From Dichotomocladium elegans (taxonomy: Eukaryota > Mucoromycota > Mucoromycetes > Mucorales > Lichtheimiaceae): a stretch of DNA of 64,000 nucleotides. The DNA lies in NCBI GenBank assembly GCA_025716815.1, contig JAIXMN010000006.1, forward strand, positions 868,001 through 932,000. Direction: 5' to 3'. The notes under the pieces are model-generated. The model worked only from the letters and a program-made list of their open reading frames with translations. It ran no database searches and was not told where the DNA came from. A program made the translations under genes and the position numbers. This document shows, one piece after another, positions 46,039 through 57,144 of the stretch (its first letter is position 1; each line of letters begins with the position of its first letter).

Positions 46039-47606
46039 ATGTCATTCCGCCCCCATAATCAATCTCGACCTACACAGCAGGCCAGACGTTACCGAGCTGG
46101 CCAAGTGCCTGAGAACTACGTCGATGAGCTCTCCGAAAGCGAAGAGGAAGAAGAAGAGCAACAACAACAAATACAGCGGAAACGTGAGGATGATCATCGC
46201 AGGCCGGAACAAAAACATTACCAGCAGCAACAACTTCAATTTGCGCAGAAAGAGGTGGTGACGGGCCTGAAGCAAATCGAAATTTCTGAAAAAGAAGCAG
46301 CAGGCGATCGCCGCTTGCGACGATTAAAGCAGCAGCAGCAACAAGCCGAATCGGCTGATAAAGATGACATTGGTCGTCGACGGAGGCGATTCACTGAAGA
46401 AAAAGACAATGAAGACGAAGCGATAGATAACAAGAAAGAGGAAGAGGAAGAGGAAGAACGACGGTTAAGAATTAAGCAAAGGGCACTCCAGCAGCAACGG
46501 GAGCAAGAAGCCGCTCAGCAGGAAGAGAGTGAAGAGGAGGAGGGAAGCGAAGAAGAGGTACGTCAGAATGATTTTGCACGAGATATTGGCTTGATATATA
46601 TCGGTGTGGTACAGAGCTCAAGCGAATATGAAACGGCCAGTAGTGATGAGGAAGACGTAATCCGGCGTATGCCAAAACCAATGTTTATACCAAAGTAAGA
46701 TTATAAGGACATGTCTCTCGGGGAGCTGGGTGATTGCTCATGGCCGCTTTTCTTAAGAGCCCATCGCGAGACCATACTCCAAGAAGAGCAGCGGAGAAAG
46801 GAAGAGGAGGAAAGAGAAAGGAAATGGGAGGAAGAAATGGAGGCGAGAAAGCAGGAATCCCATGCGATGTTAGCAGAGGAGCTTAAGCGTGAAAAAGAAG
46901 CAGGTAATGGGACAGTGCAGGTGGAAAGGCATTTTCTTTTTGTTCTTGTTTCCTTACATACATACATCTTTAGAACTTGAAAAAGATCTATCAACATATG
47001 ATATGTCTGTGGACGACACGGATCATGGAGATCAGGCTGAGTTTGATGCCTGGAAAGTGCGTGAGCTGAAACGCATCAAGCGTGACAGAGAAGAGCGCAT
47101 TGCGTAAGTATCATGTCGACTTGGTCGAGTAAAGAGAAAATGAAAAAGTGAGCCCTTACTATGAATCCGTTCTGTGTCTCTCTAGTCGGGAACGTGAGCA
47201 AGAGGAGATTGAACGTAGACGCGAACTCCCGGAGGATGTCCGTCTCAAGTTGGACCTCGAGGAAGCCGAGAAGACACGGCAAAAGGAAAAAGGCCAACAC
47301 ACGTTTATGCAAAAGTACTATCACAAGGGTGCCTTCTTCCGTGGTACGGATGAGGATGATGTACTCAAGCGAGACTACTCTGCTCCTACGGTGGATGAGG
47401 TCCGCAGAAAAGATTTGCTGCCAAAGGTGATGCAGGTCAAAAATTTTGGTCTTGCGGGCCGGACAAAATGGACGCACCTTGTCAATGAAGACACGTCGTC
47501 GCGTGATGACCCATGGAACAAGCCAGTACACCGACATGATAGCAACAGCAGAAAACGGGGACCATCTCATGATGGCGATAGTTTCAAGCGACGAAGACGG
47601 GACTAG
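46039..47606 (+). CDS. MFAP1-like spliceosomal protein
   Basis: Homologue of microfibrillar-associated protein 1, despite its name a nuclear spliceosome B-complex component that binds Prp38. Exons 46039-46557, 46615-46694, 46758-46903, 46974-47103 and 47186-47606 give 431 residues. The N-terminal half is Glu/Gln/Arg-rich. Signatures: SSSEYETASSDEED, DQAEFDAWKVRELKRIKRDR, FMQKYYHKGAFFRG, KRDYSAPTVDE, LLPKVMQVKNFGLAGRTKWT. Intron 1 (46558-46614) is 57 nt, in frame and stop-free, so a longer isoform with 19 more residues is possible. Confidence 0.9.
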
Positions 47607-47922
47607 CCTTACTTTAACTCTAAATTAAAAGCCCATCTCGATGAAGATCGAGGGAGGAAAAGGGGAGGGACTGGACTTTATTCTCTATGCATGGCATCCT
47701 TTTATTACAGCGTCCCAAGACTATATTAATGGAGACAAGCAGGGAAAGGAAAAGCGAGTGGGTGAGATAAGAATGCAGCGGCAGGCAGGAAAAAAAAATA
47801 AGAGGGTATGTTGCTTGTGTGTTTAAGAACGAGAATGAATACAAGGTTAAACGTATGTGTCGGAGTGATTGGCGGAAGGGGAGAGGAGCAGGGCTGTGTT
47901 GCCATCCGGGCCTTTTTTTTTT
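47607..47922. other. convergent 3' intergenic region
   Basis: Separates the MFAP1 and nucleotide-sugar-transporter stops. No gene is seen. Confidence 0.6.
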
Positions 47923-49271
47923 TTATAGACCATAAAGGTATGTTGCGTAGATGACAAACGTAGCGCCGATAACAAATGTGGCTGTGATACTAAAGTTGAA
48001 GATGAAGACACTGAGAAGGCTCGAAAGAATGATACTGATGCTGGTCGCAAAACCTTTGAGGATCGAATCTAACAATGAACGGATGAGTTCTGGGCTCTTC
48101 TTTTCACCCCCTCCCCCCCAAAAAAGTTTATCTTAATTGTACGCACCTGCATATTTCACCACCAATGCCACAATCAGGCCGCCAAAGGCTTGAATGCCAA
48201 TGACACACCAAGTAAGGTGGGTGTAGTTGACAAAGAAGCCCTTCTCAGCAATGGTCGTACCGTCCTGCAAGAGCACGACGAAAACCATACCGACAAGAAT
48301 AGAGAAGAAGGACATTTGGATGTTGCGGATCCACAGCTGTGCTGACTCGTAGACGTCCTCCTCGTGTGCAGACACGACCTTTACCTTGCCCTCCTCGACA
48401 TCATGTTCTTCTGGCTGAGATGGCGGCGGTGGCTTTGTGGGTGATTTTAGGATCTTTTCGAAGTAAACGCCGGCAAGGCCGGAGAGCATGCATGCAGCCA
48501 GGACCGCAAAGAAACCTTCGGCGTTGGATTGGTTGCCCACGCTCTGGGCCTCGGTTTCTTCGGAAATGGACTGGTATTCTGTGCTAAAGAACCATGCCAT
48601 GACGTAGGCCGAAGTGTCCTTTGGCAGAACGACGAGCGCAATGCCGACCGTCAGCAACGCAAGCGCGGCCCACTTGCCCCGTGATAACGGTTTGCGTAGG
48701 ATCACCACGCTAAAGAACGCCGTCGTGAGGATCTTGAGCTGATAGGTGACCTGGAACGTGGCTGCGTCAAGGTTAGTTGCTGCAACGTACTGCAGATTAT
48801 TCTAGTGCGTATTTTTTTACGGATCAGTGATATGCCAGATGTCCCGGTTTGCTTCATGCCTACCTGAATCAAGTATAACACGGCAGGAAAAGCGAGCAAG
48901 CAGGCTTCTCGCCATTTTTGAATGAGCTCCCGCTGCAATACTGCGACCAAACGGGTCATTGTGGGCTTTTGAGGAGTGTAGTAGATGAGTACCAAACAGA
49001 CTAATGTCTTCAAAACTTCGCTCATGATGACAGCCGTCGACGCCAGGTAGCGCTGGTCCTCGGGTACATTGGCACGAGTGTAGCGCATCACCAAGATCAG
49101 CGCACTGTTCTGCACGACGAGAATAAGCAGCGAGAGATATTTTAAAGGTACACCGAAGAATAACGCCGTCGCAGCTAAGAAGGAAGTTTTTAAGTTGGAG
49201 GGAGCTCATGTCAATGCAAGGACGAGAGGATAGTTCGTAAGAGAACGCGATTGTATGATAGGCATACCCAT
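47923..49271 (-). CDS. nucleotide-sugar transporter (SLC35A/UDP-galactose type)
   Basis: Golgi antiporter exchanging a nucleotide sugar for its monophosphate. Exons 49268-49271, 48864-49174, 48147-48801 and 47923-48068 give 371 residues. Signatures of the SLC35A2/A3 family: [90 protein letters not shown] and [14 protein letters not shown], with about ten helices. The start is inferred: a 4-nt first coding exon (ATGG) at 49268-49271 followed by GTATGC, joined to an exon that begins in the middle of the first helix ([17 protein letters not shown]). Exact substrate (UDP-Gal, UDP-GlcNAc) cannot be told. Confidence 0.88.
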
Positions 49272-49735
49272 GATGGTCTGATACGGTGAAGGGGGACAGA
49301 AGAGAGAGAGAGAAAAAAAGGCTAAATATATCCATATCTTTTTTGAATGAAAAAAAAAAGGGTCGGAGTGGAGTCTCGGCAAAGGTTCAGTACTCAAAAA
49401 TAGCTCTTTTTTCCCTCCTCCAAACTGGGATTCAAAAACTTAGTATCATGGGCTGAGCAAACCATCCCCCCCCCACTGTCGTTGCTGCATTAAGCCAGCG
49501 TGTTCTTGCGTTGTCTGTTCCAGCAACAGTCGATGGCTTGCTCGTGATATTCAAATGAGCTCTTCAGAAGACAGTAGGAGTGCTTCGAGAAGGGTTTCAG
49601 GATGTTTGAATCACGTCTAGGAAAGGGATTTTAAATGCTAAATGACCGGTGACGGCAGCGTGCGCATTCAAATGCTTCCGACACGGAAAAAGGCTGCTGC
49701 AAAACGATAGCAAATATTTATTGTATGGCAGCAGT
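49272..49735. other. intergenic, transporter promoter side
   Basis: No gene is seen; contains a GA run near 49303-49312 and A runs. Confidence 0.5.
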
Positions 49736-50332
49736 TTATAGCTTGGACTGAGGGTTGATGCTCTTGAAGACGGTGTCGAGCTTCATGGCCAGCATAATTT
49801 GCCCCTTCACCTTGAGCTTTCCGCTCATGTATGCCTTTTGACCTACGATGAGTTAGTTTTATAAGTGCGCCCGCTTGGATCATTTGACATCCCACACACA
49901 CTCTCTCTCGCCCCCCATCCTTTCAACACTCACCGTTCAGCTTGCCGTTGGCCAACTCGACAAAGTCACCGTCCTTCAAGCTCAGGACAGCATCGGGCTT
50001 AGGACCGCCCTTGCCACGGGTGACCTTGCCCTCCTTTTTGGCATCAACAGTCCAGGTCTCCTCCTTGCCCTCAGCATTCTTGATGACGAACTGGAAGACA
50101 CCATTGACCTACTCGTCCCGCATCGTGATGCGTGTCAACAAAAACAGTGAGTATGACAGGTGGGTGGCGCTGCTGCTGCTGCTGCTGCTGATGATGTTGG
50201 TGCTGCACTGAACGTGTCCTTTACCTGTTTGTTAAGCTTTCCACGCTCCTCGGGAGAGTAGGCATCAAAGACTTTGCTCAATTCGGCAATGACCTCGGAG
50301 CTTTTGAAACCAGGAACAATGATATCGGACAT
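49736..50332 (-). CDS. SCP2 sterol-binding domain protein with PTS1
   Basis: Stand-alone SCP2 domain, a small lipid/acyl-CoA-binding protein. Exons 50225-50332, 49934-50108 and 49736-49842 give 129 residues. Signatures: VFQFVIKNAEG, WTVDAKKEGKV, LSLKDGDFVELANGKLNGQK and AYMSGKLKVKGQIMLAMKL. The C-terminus is SKL, a canonical peroxisomal targeting signal type 1, so import into peroxisomes is expected, perhaps in support of beta-oxidation. The ATG at 50332 begins immediately before the domain. Confidence 0.93.
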
Positions 50333-50857
50333 GCTTGTAAAGAAAAAAGGAAAAGAAAGAGATAAACAAGCCGGCAATAGGGAAAAAGAAGTTGATTTTA
50401 AAGCTTTACATTCACGTGCATCGCTTGGACTGCTTAACAATCACATGTCAACAGTTTGTTTGTAGGGATGATTATGCGGGGAGAGAGGAAGAGAGAGAGA
50501 GAGAGAACAAAGTAAGCATGGGATGGGTGACACAGATGATGACCAAGCTAGGTTCGGTCCTCGTTCAGGCTTGGGATAGATGTACCCGTGAGTCTTTCAG
50601 ACGCAAGATTGGGCCTAAACCCCACGGGGAACCCTGATTGGTCATCATTGAAAGCTTGTTTCCGTCATGCATTCTAACGACCTTACGCGTGTCTTTTCTC
50701 CTCTACCTCTTGCCCCCCACCCTCACCGCTTTCTTTTTTAAGGCTCCGGTCAAATGGAATCGGATGGGTTTCCCGGATCTATCTTTTTTTTTTTTGTGCA
50801 AGGGCTAACCTTCATTGTTTTTTCGCTTTCTTTCTGCCCTTTTCTTCAATCCCCACC
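50333..50857. other. divergent intergenic region SCP2 / PGDH
   Basis: Shared upstream region of two divergent genes; GA run at about 50485-50506, T run near 50786-50796. No gene is seen. Confidence 0.55.
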
Positions 50858-52331
50858 ATGGCTAACGGTGACACACAAAGCGGCAAGACCACTGTGCGTC
50901 GGACTTCAGTGAGCCAGCCGAAACCAAAGATCCTGCGCCCGTTCAACACGTCTGAAGTTAAGATCCTCCTTCTCGAAAATATCAACGAGACCGCCGTCAA
51001 CGCGTTCAAGAATCAAGGTTATCAGGTAAATAACCCAACACGGGGAGGGTGTCAGTTACGCGTCTCTCTGTGGAGCTGTTAAGTGTGACGTTACTAGGTT
51101 GAGACCTACAGCAAGGCGCTTATGGGCGACGAGCTCATTCAAAAGATCCGAGATGTCAATGTTATTGGCATTCGCTCCAAGACCAAGCTTACAAAACAAG
51201 TGCTCGATGCTGCTCAGAATCTCTTGGCTATTGGCTGTTTCTGCATTGGTACGAACCAGGTGGATCTCCAAGCTGCGGCGAAGAAGGGTGTAAGTTGCTG
51301 TCGGTGGGTCGCTTTTGTATGTGGTGATCCGGTACTTGTAATATTAAAAAAAAGCGGTCGCACCACGCATACAGGTTGCGGTCTTCAATTCCCCCTTTAG
51401 CAACTCGCGCTCTGTTGCTGAGCTTGTGATTGGCGAAATTATTACGCTTGCGCGGCAACTGGGTGATCGCAACAGGGAGATGCACGAAGGTGTGTGGAAC
51501 AAAGTATCCAAGCAATGCTTTGAGATCCGCGGTAAGACGCTCGGGATTGTCGGATACGGCCATATTGGATCACAACTGTCTGTTTTGGCCGAGTCGATGG
51601 GCATGACCGTCTACTTCTACGACGTGCTCCAGATCATGCCGCTCGGCACTGCGAAGCAGGTCGACTCGCTCGAAGCCCTGCTGGCCATGTCCGACTTTGT
51701 TTCACTCCATGTGCCCGAGCTCGAGGAAACTAAGGACATGATTGGCGAGCGCGAGATCATGGGCTACATGAAGAAGGGTGCCTACTTGCTCAACAATGCC
51801 CGCGGTACGGTTGTTCAACTCCCAGCTCTTGCAAAAGCTCTTCATTCTGGCCACCTTGCTGGCGCAGCCATCGACGTGTATCCCAAGGAACCGGCTGCTA
51901 ATGGGCCACACTTCACGGACTATCCCTACCTTGTCAGCGCGCCTAATCTTATCCTCACACCCCATATTGGTGGCTCCACCGAAGAAGCCCAGCGCATGAT
52001 TGGCATCGAGGTCTCGTCTGCTCTCATCAAATTTATCAATGAGGGAGGTTCCATTGGTGCAGTCAACTTCCCAGAAATTGACCTGCGCGCCATTCGCGAG
52101 GGCGACGATGTGGTCCGCGTGCTCTACATTCACCAGAATATCCCCGGTGTCTTGCGCGAGATCAACGAGCTCTTCTCGGACCACAACGTCGAGAAGCAGT
52201 ACTCAGACTCTAAAGGCGATATCGCTTACGTCATGGCAGACATTGCAAACGTCTCCGAGGAGGACCTGCTCAAGTTGTCTAATGCCATTACTGCCACACG
52301 CGCAAACATCAAAACACGTCTTCTCTATTAA
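50858..52331 (+). CDS. D-3-phosphoglycerate dehydrogenase (SER3/SER33 type)
   Basis: First step of serine synthesis, oxidising 3-phosphoglycerate with NAD. Exons 50858-51025, 51098-51289 and 51375-52331 give 438 residues. Signatures: VIGIRSKTKLT, FNSPFSNSRSVAELVIGEII, LGIVGYGHIGSQLS (NAD motif GxGxxG), NNARGTVV (Arg), ILTPHIGGSTEEAQ (catalytic His) and a C-terminal ACT-like part (VLYIHQNIPGVLREINEL). N-terminal extension KPKILRPFNTSEVKILLLEN is as in yeast SER3/SER33. Slightly shorter than the yeast enzymes. Confidence 0.94.
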
Positions 52332-52523
52332 ATCTCTCTTGCATTTCTCCCCCTCCCCGCTCTTCCTCCGACCTTTCGCTCTCATCGCTCTTCTCATTAA
52401 TCCCGTCCTCATTCTCCATTCGCACATAATCATGAATTTTGAAATTTAATAAATCAGGAATATTATGTACAAAGTTGCAATGCTCTATATACGTGTATCG
52501 GGCTTGTATAAGGCCATTTTTTA

Positions 52524-55500
52524 TCAATCCTCATTCTTGGTCTCCTGCTGCCTCAGAAGAGTTTTTAGCAATTGGTCAAATTGGCTCAGGTCGACTGTCG
52601 CGGATGCAGCAACAGCTGCAGCTACCGTTGGACTCGTCGTCTTCTCCAAAATAGTGGCGGTAGTGCTGCTGTTGTTGCAACTATTAGTAGTATTACTAGT
52701 AAGGGTTTCATTTTGCTGCTGCTGCTGCTGTTGTTGTTGTTGTCGCTGCTGCATCGTGGTGGCCGCTGCTGCCGTCATGGCGGCGGCATATAAATTGGAC
52801 ATCATGGTCATTGCTTGGGGGTCTTGCATCCATGTCGCGCTACTCGTGTCTCCCAACAGGCCATTTGCGTTGAGACCAGGCAATGGTGAGCCGCGTTGAA
52901 GGCCCCCTCCTCCATCATTCCAATCCAGTCCAAAGGATTCAAGCAACTCGAAAAGCTTCTTATAACCTTGAACCAACTGGACCTTCATCCGATTTGTTAA
53001 TGTATCCCGCACTAAATGGACAAGGCGGTCGCGGTTGTCAAGGTTCTGGATTGAGAGCACCCTCTGTATAAAATTCACACCATGCACTTGATCCTTAAGG
53101 ATATCCTCCAATAATGTACCCTCGTTGAAGATAGCCTTGATCAATAAGTTTCGCGCATCCAATTCCTCGTTTTGCTGGATAACCTTGAGTACAATTATCG
53201 AGCCGAGCTTATGGGTACACAGTTTAGACAGATATGGGAGAAGACGCGGACAAAGCACCCGGTTGCGGAAGGCCAGATCAGCAGTATCCAGGTACCAGGA
53301 GATCAGTAGGTTGCCATTGGTATTGGTTGCTAGAAGCACGGCATTTTGTACTATTGCTGCTGCAACGTAGACCTACGAATCCGCATCAGTTATCTTATTC
53401 TTATAATCGCTACCACCTCTTGTACACATTACTTGTTGCTCTTTGGTCACAGTAGGATTTTCAAGGATTGCACGGACAGCACGCGCACCGAACCGTCCCT
53501 GACCGATTTCCCAACACTTTTCAACAATCGCATCAAAAATGAAGCGATTATTCGCAGGGCCCATACTCAGGCAGCATTGGACAACGTAGTTACCAAATTG
53601 ATCTAGCAACAGCAATGGGACAAACGACGTGATATTTTCTCGTACAAGCTGGATTTGTGAAGCCGTCGATGCATGATCAATTATCTTTTGTGCAGCCCAC
53701 GTGCCGTTCTTGTGTACGCCGATGGATGCAAGATGCGGAGCGATGCGCTCGAGAAAAGCTTGCTTTGTCTCATTGCTGCAGTTCTCAAATAACTTTTGAA
53801 CTACCGTGTTGCCGATGTAATCTGGATGATACATTAGCGCACATAACCATTTTGCGATATACACAAACATACCGCTGCATAGCTCAACAATATCATCACT
53901 GCATTCCACCGCAATTGATTCTGCTTCTTCCATTGTCACTGGACCTGCATCAAGACGTTTGCGTAGCTCTCGTAATCGTAACGCATCCAACTTTCGCTCT
54001 GCGTTTGTTTCGGGAATAGAAGGAATCACAGTACTATAAATCAATGGCTCGTGTAGATCGAACTCCGGCGCATGCACACCAAGCTGTTGCATGATGAATT
54101 TCCGTTCAGCAATGATGGCAGTCGGTAAATCAGGTTGGGCTTCGTCATGCTTCCCCGATGCATTCATTATCATTCGCGTCGTCATCATAGCTGTCGCCCA
54201 TTGGGTCGCTTGATATGCCTCGGGAGACATCGAAGCTTGCTGGGAAGTCGCTCCCGTAGCAGTGGACTCCTCCAAGCTTTCGTTAGCAGTAGGTACTTTG
54301 GCGAAACCTATGCGTACTGTGCCAGTACCAGGTCCTAAGATTTCCTTATTTTGAAGTGATTTGCGCGCTCTCACGGCATCTTCTTGATGGTCAAAATTCA
54401 CAAAGCCGCAGTTCTTGTGGGACAAGACGCGAACAGAATCGATAGAACCATAAGGCTGAAAGATGGCACGGAGAATCGCAGGATTCATATTCGCTGGAAT
54501 ATTGCCAACCCCTAATTACCAGTTGTGCGTTAGTCCAGGGCACACACAGCAGACATATGTTTCAATCAGACTTACAAAGGGCACGAGTGGGACCTTGTGC
54601 ATTCGGTCCTGCCTCGCTGGTGAGTGCCATAGCAGTGTTTACATCCGCCTTTCCAAAGCCAACGCGAACAGGTGTCCCCGCGAGCATGCTTCCCAGTCGA
54701 CCTTCTAGGTCGCTTTTCGCTGCAATCGCCGAATCCACCTTGACAAAGTTGACAAAAGCACACTCCTTGTCAGAGAGGATACGTGCACTCTCGACTTGGC
54801 CGTATCCAGAAAAGATGCGCATCAGGTCCGGGACGCTTACTGAGGGATTAATATTCCCAAGCCATAATGCACGTGAGGGTATCTGAGCTGGAGCTATACA
54901 AGGCGATCCCTCGTTTGTTTTTCCATCTACGCTGCTGTCGCCGTTTGCGCGCTGATGAGAAGCCGCGTAGAAATCCTAGTACCATATTTGATTAGAGTCA
55001 ACGTTCAATTTGCTCATCACTTGTGCACCGTCCTCGTTCTAATACTTCTCTCCTTCTACATACGTTGGCTGCTGCCATTTCGGATAGCTCGCTCAGCTGA
55101 CCTTGAGATGAAATTCGGCCAAAATTTCTAGAGCCCAGCTCGGCTAGGTTTCCGCTACTGCGAGAGTACCGGAGCGGCTTCTGCTGCTGTTGCTGCTGTT
55201 GTTGTTGTTGTTGCTGCTGATGCTGCTGCTGCTGCTGCTGCTGCTGTTGACGCATGATGGAATTATTGGGAAGTCGCTGCACCGTAGGATGGACCATATC
55301 AAACCCGCCATAAGACATCCCAAGGTTGGAGGCTGAGGGGGGCTGATCAACTGATACCCCATCGCAGTCAATCATGCCGAGACTGATGGCTCGAGGACGC
55401 TGCTGCTGCTGTTGTTGTTGTTGTTGTTGTTGTTGCTGTGATATACGTGGTGAGAAGGGCGAGAATGTCATTGGAGCCAGTCTGGCGTCGACAGGAGGGC

Positions 55501-55945
55501 GACTTGCAATAGTATACGCGCGATTCCGTTTCAAATCGTCGGACAGCGTGTCTAATAGCAGGGAATATGAAGACTGAGTCCCAGCTCGGCTTCTAGCAGC
55601 AGGCGCTGTAGCTTCGGATGGGGTATGGGCCGCGTTTTCGTCGTCGAGACCAAGCGAGGCCAGAGTGCTCGCTACGGTGCTCGAAGCATTATCGTCGACT
55701 GAGCTCGCAGAGTCATATGGCGAGAAGGGTGGCGGTGTAGGAAACATAGACGTCATGGATCCCGAGCGATTTCGTGTTGCCGCCTGGCTTGGAATGCTTA
55801 GCTCATTACTCAGCATGTCACTCGGGACGTATGGAAATGCTTGTGTCGGCATCGTGTCGGCACGATTCCGACGCAGTGTTTGGTGCTCAATCGGCCGCTC
55901 TGAAGTAAATGGCAACTGACAAGATGGACCGGACATATTTCCCAT
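52524..55945 (-). CDS. RRM + Pumilio (PUF) RNA-binding protein, JSN1/PUF2-like
   Basis: Post-transcriptional regulator binding mRNA 3' UTRs. Exons 55064-55945, 54576-54975, 53433-54511 and 52524-53372 give 1069 residues. Order: Ser/Pro-rich N-terminus with SGSMTSMFPTPPPFSPY; two poly-Gln tracts (residues about 170-183 and 232-258); RRM1 (about 325-395, LWLGNINPSV, ECAFVNFVKVDSA); RRM2 (about 428-500, WVGNIPANM, NCGFVNFDHQEDA); PUF repeats (about 600-940: DYIGNTVVQKLFE, NGTWAAQKIID, FGNYVVQCCLS, FGARAVRAILE, LGSIIVLKVIQ, VNFIQRVL); Gln/Ala-rich C-terminus. RRM plus PUF is the fungal Jsn1/Puf2 layout. The start at 55945 follows a possible leader-intron acceptor. Confidence 0.9.
55175..55440. 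repeat. CAG/CAA trinucleotide arrays (polyQ coding, minus strand)
   Basis: Two arrays (about 55178-55250 and 55400-55440) of CTG/TTG triplets on the plus strand encode Gln runs in the PUF protein. The second array switches from CAG to pure CAA codons. Length polymorphism between strains is likely. Confidence 0.85.
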
Positions 55946-56879
55946 TGCTTCAGAGGAGGTCCTAAAGTCAATGACAAGAGAGTTAGTGGGAGTGAACGAG
56001 AATATCGGGTAACGCTTTTTTTCCTGGACGCGAGCAGTAAGATATACCTAACTATCAACGGCGGGGACCGGGTGGAGGAAGGGCCCAAAGGTGTACGTTG
56101 CTCCTGGACGGATTGCTTGCGGGTACTTGAAGTGTCTGATACCCAAGCAAAGTCCATAACACAACCGGAAGAACTAAGAGGCATACACTTTTTTTTTCTG
56201 CGAAATCTAAGTCTTTCCCTCTCACTAATTTCACACACACAACGCACACGCACAGAATGTGTGACGGGCCTCGGGAAAAAATTTATTCCTTTTTGCATGC
56301 ATCTTTTCTTCCACTTTTCAAAAACCGAAAGATTATACGCCCACGGCCAGGTTAAATGCTCCCACGCCAAGCCTGAGCGTGCGTAGAAGATCGTACAAGT
56401 ATTCTTGGGCAGAGTAAGTTGGATATGTGAGAATGGCTCAAATATATTAGAATTTCATGCTGAAGAAGGACGCTGACGGATAATGGATATGGTCGCCGGA
56501 AGTACGTTGGACAACATGTAAAAAAACCCCGCAAAAGAGCCCATTGGCCGAGGACTACAATGGAGATGGACACAGGCAGTACTGTCAGTCGGGAATTACC
56601 TATGTGTGCCCGCACAACCCTACACCAAGAAACAATGGTTCTTTCAGCGATATGCACTCTTTTCCAAAATCAACGTCGCAGGGTCGCATGTAGCCCAGAA
56701 ATCTTTACGCCAAATCGAATGTCGCGTGCATACACGGAAAGATGTCGCCTTCTCTTTTATAGACTTTTACAGTCTGAAATGAGCAATCTATTTTTTTTAC
56801 GTGATGGAGTAACTGCTCCAGAGATTTGGGGGTTCCAAAGTATCCAAAACGACGCTCCATCGATTTATGAAAAACGAAA
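55946..56879. other. gene-poor region, left part
   Basis: PUF gene upstream region. An open frame on the plus strand from 56560 runs into the transposase relic. Nothing else was recognised. Confidence 0.45.
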
Positions 56880-57144
56880 ACCTGTCACTGAAATGGCTCG
56901 GTCTCAACCTGTAGACAGGAATAGTGCTGTGAAGATCCAATGGTGCCTTGACTGGCTGTGCAGATGGGACAGGGCCGACATCGACTGTAGAAAAAATTGC
57001 GTTTCTCTTGATATGTCTGGATTCCGTATTGATATGAAACGCAGCATGGCATGGTCCAAACTGGTGCATCAGAAGGTCTGTGCTCTTACAACTGCTATCA
57101 GATGGGTGGAGGAAGTCTGCAACACATTCCACAATGCAGGATAG
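56880..57144 (+). pseudogene. decayed Tc1/mariner-like transposase fragment
   Basis: An open frame of about 194 codons (from 56560) whose C-terminal half resembles fungal DDE transposases of the Tc1/mariner group: NSAVKIQWCLDWLCRWDRAD, then NCVSLDMSGFRIDMKRSMAW followed by SK. In active relatives this segment reads like CVFIDESGF.I.MKR..AWSK and carries the first catalytic Asp. Here the Glu after Asp is Met, and after VHQKV the sequence ceases to look like a transposase and ends in a stop at 57142. No second Asp or third acidic residue, terminal inverted repeat or TA duplication was found. It is best read as an inactivated remnant. The family call is by recalled motif similarity. Confidence 0.55.
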
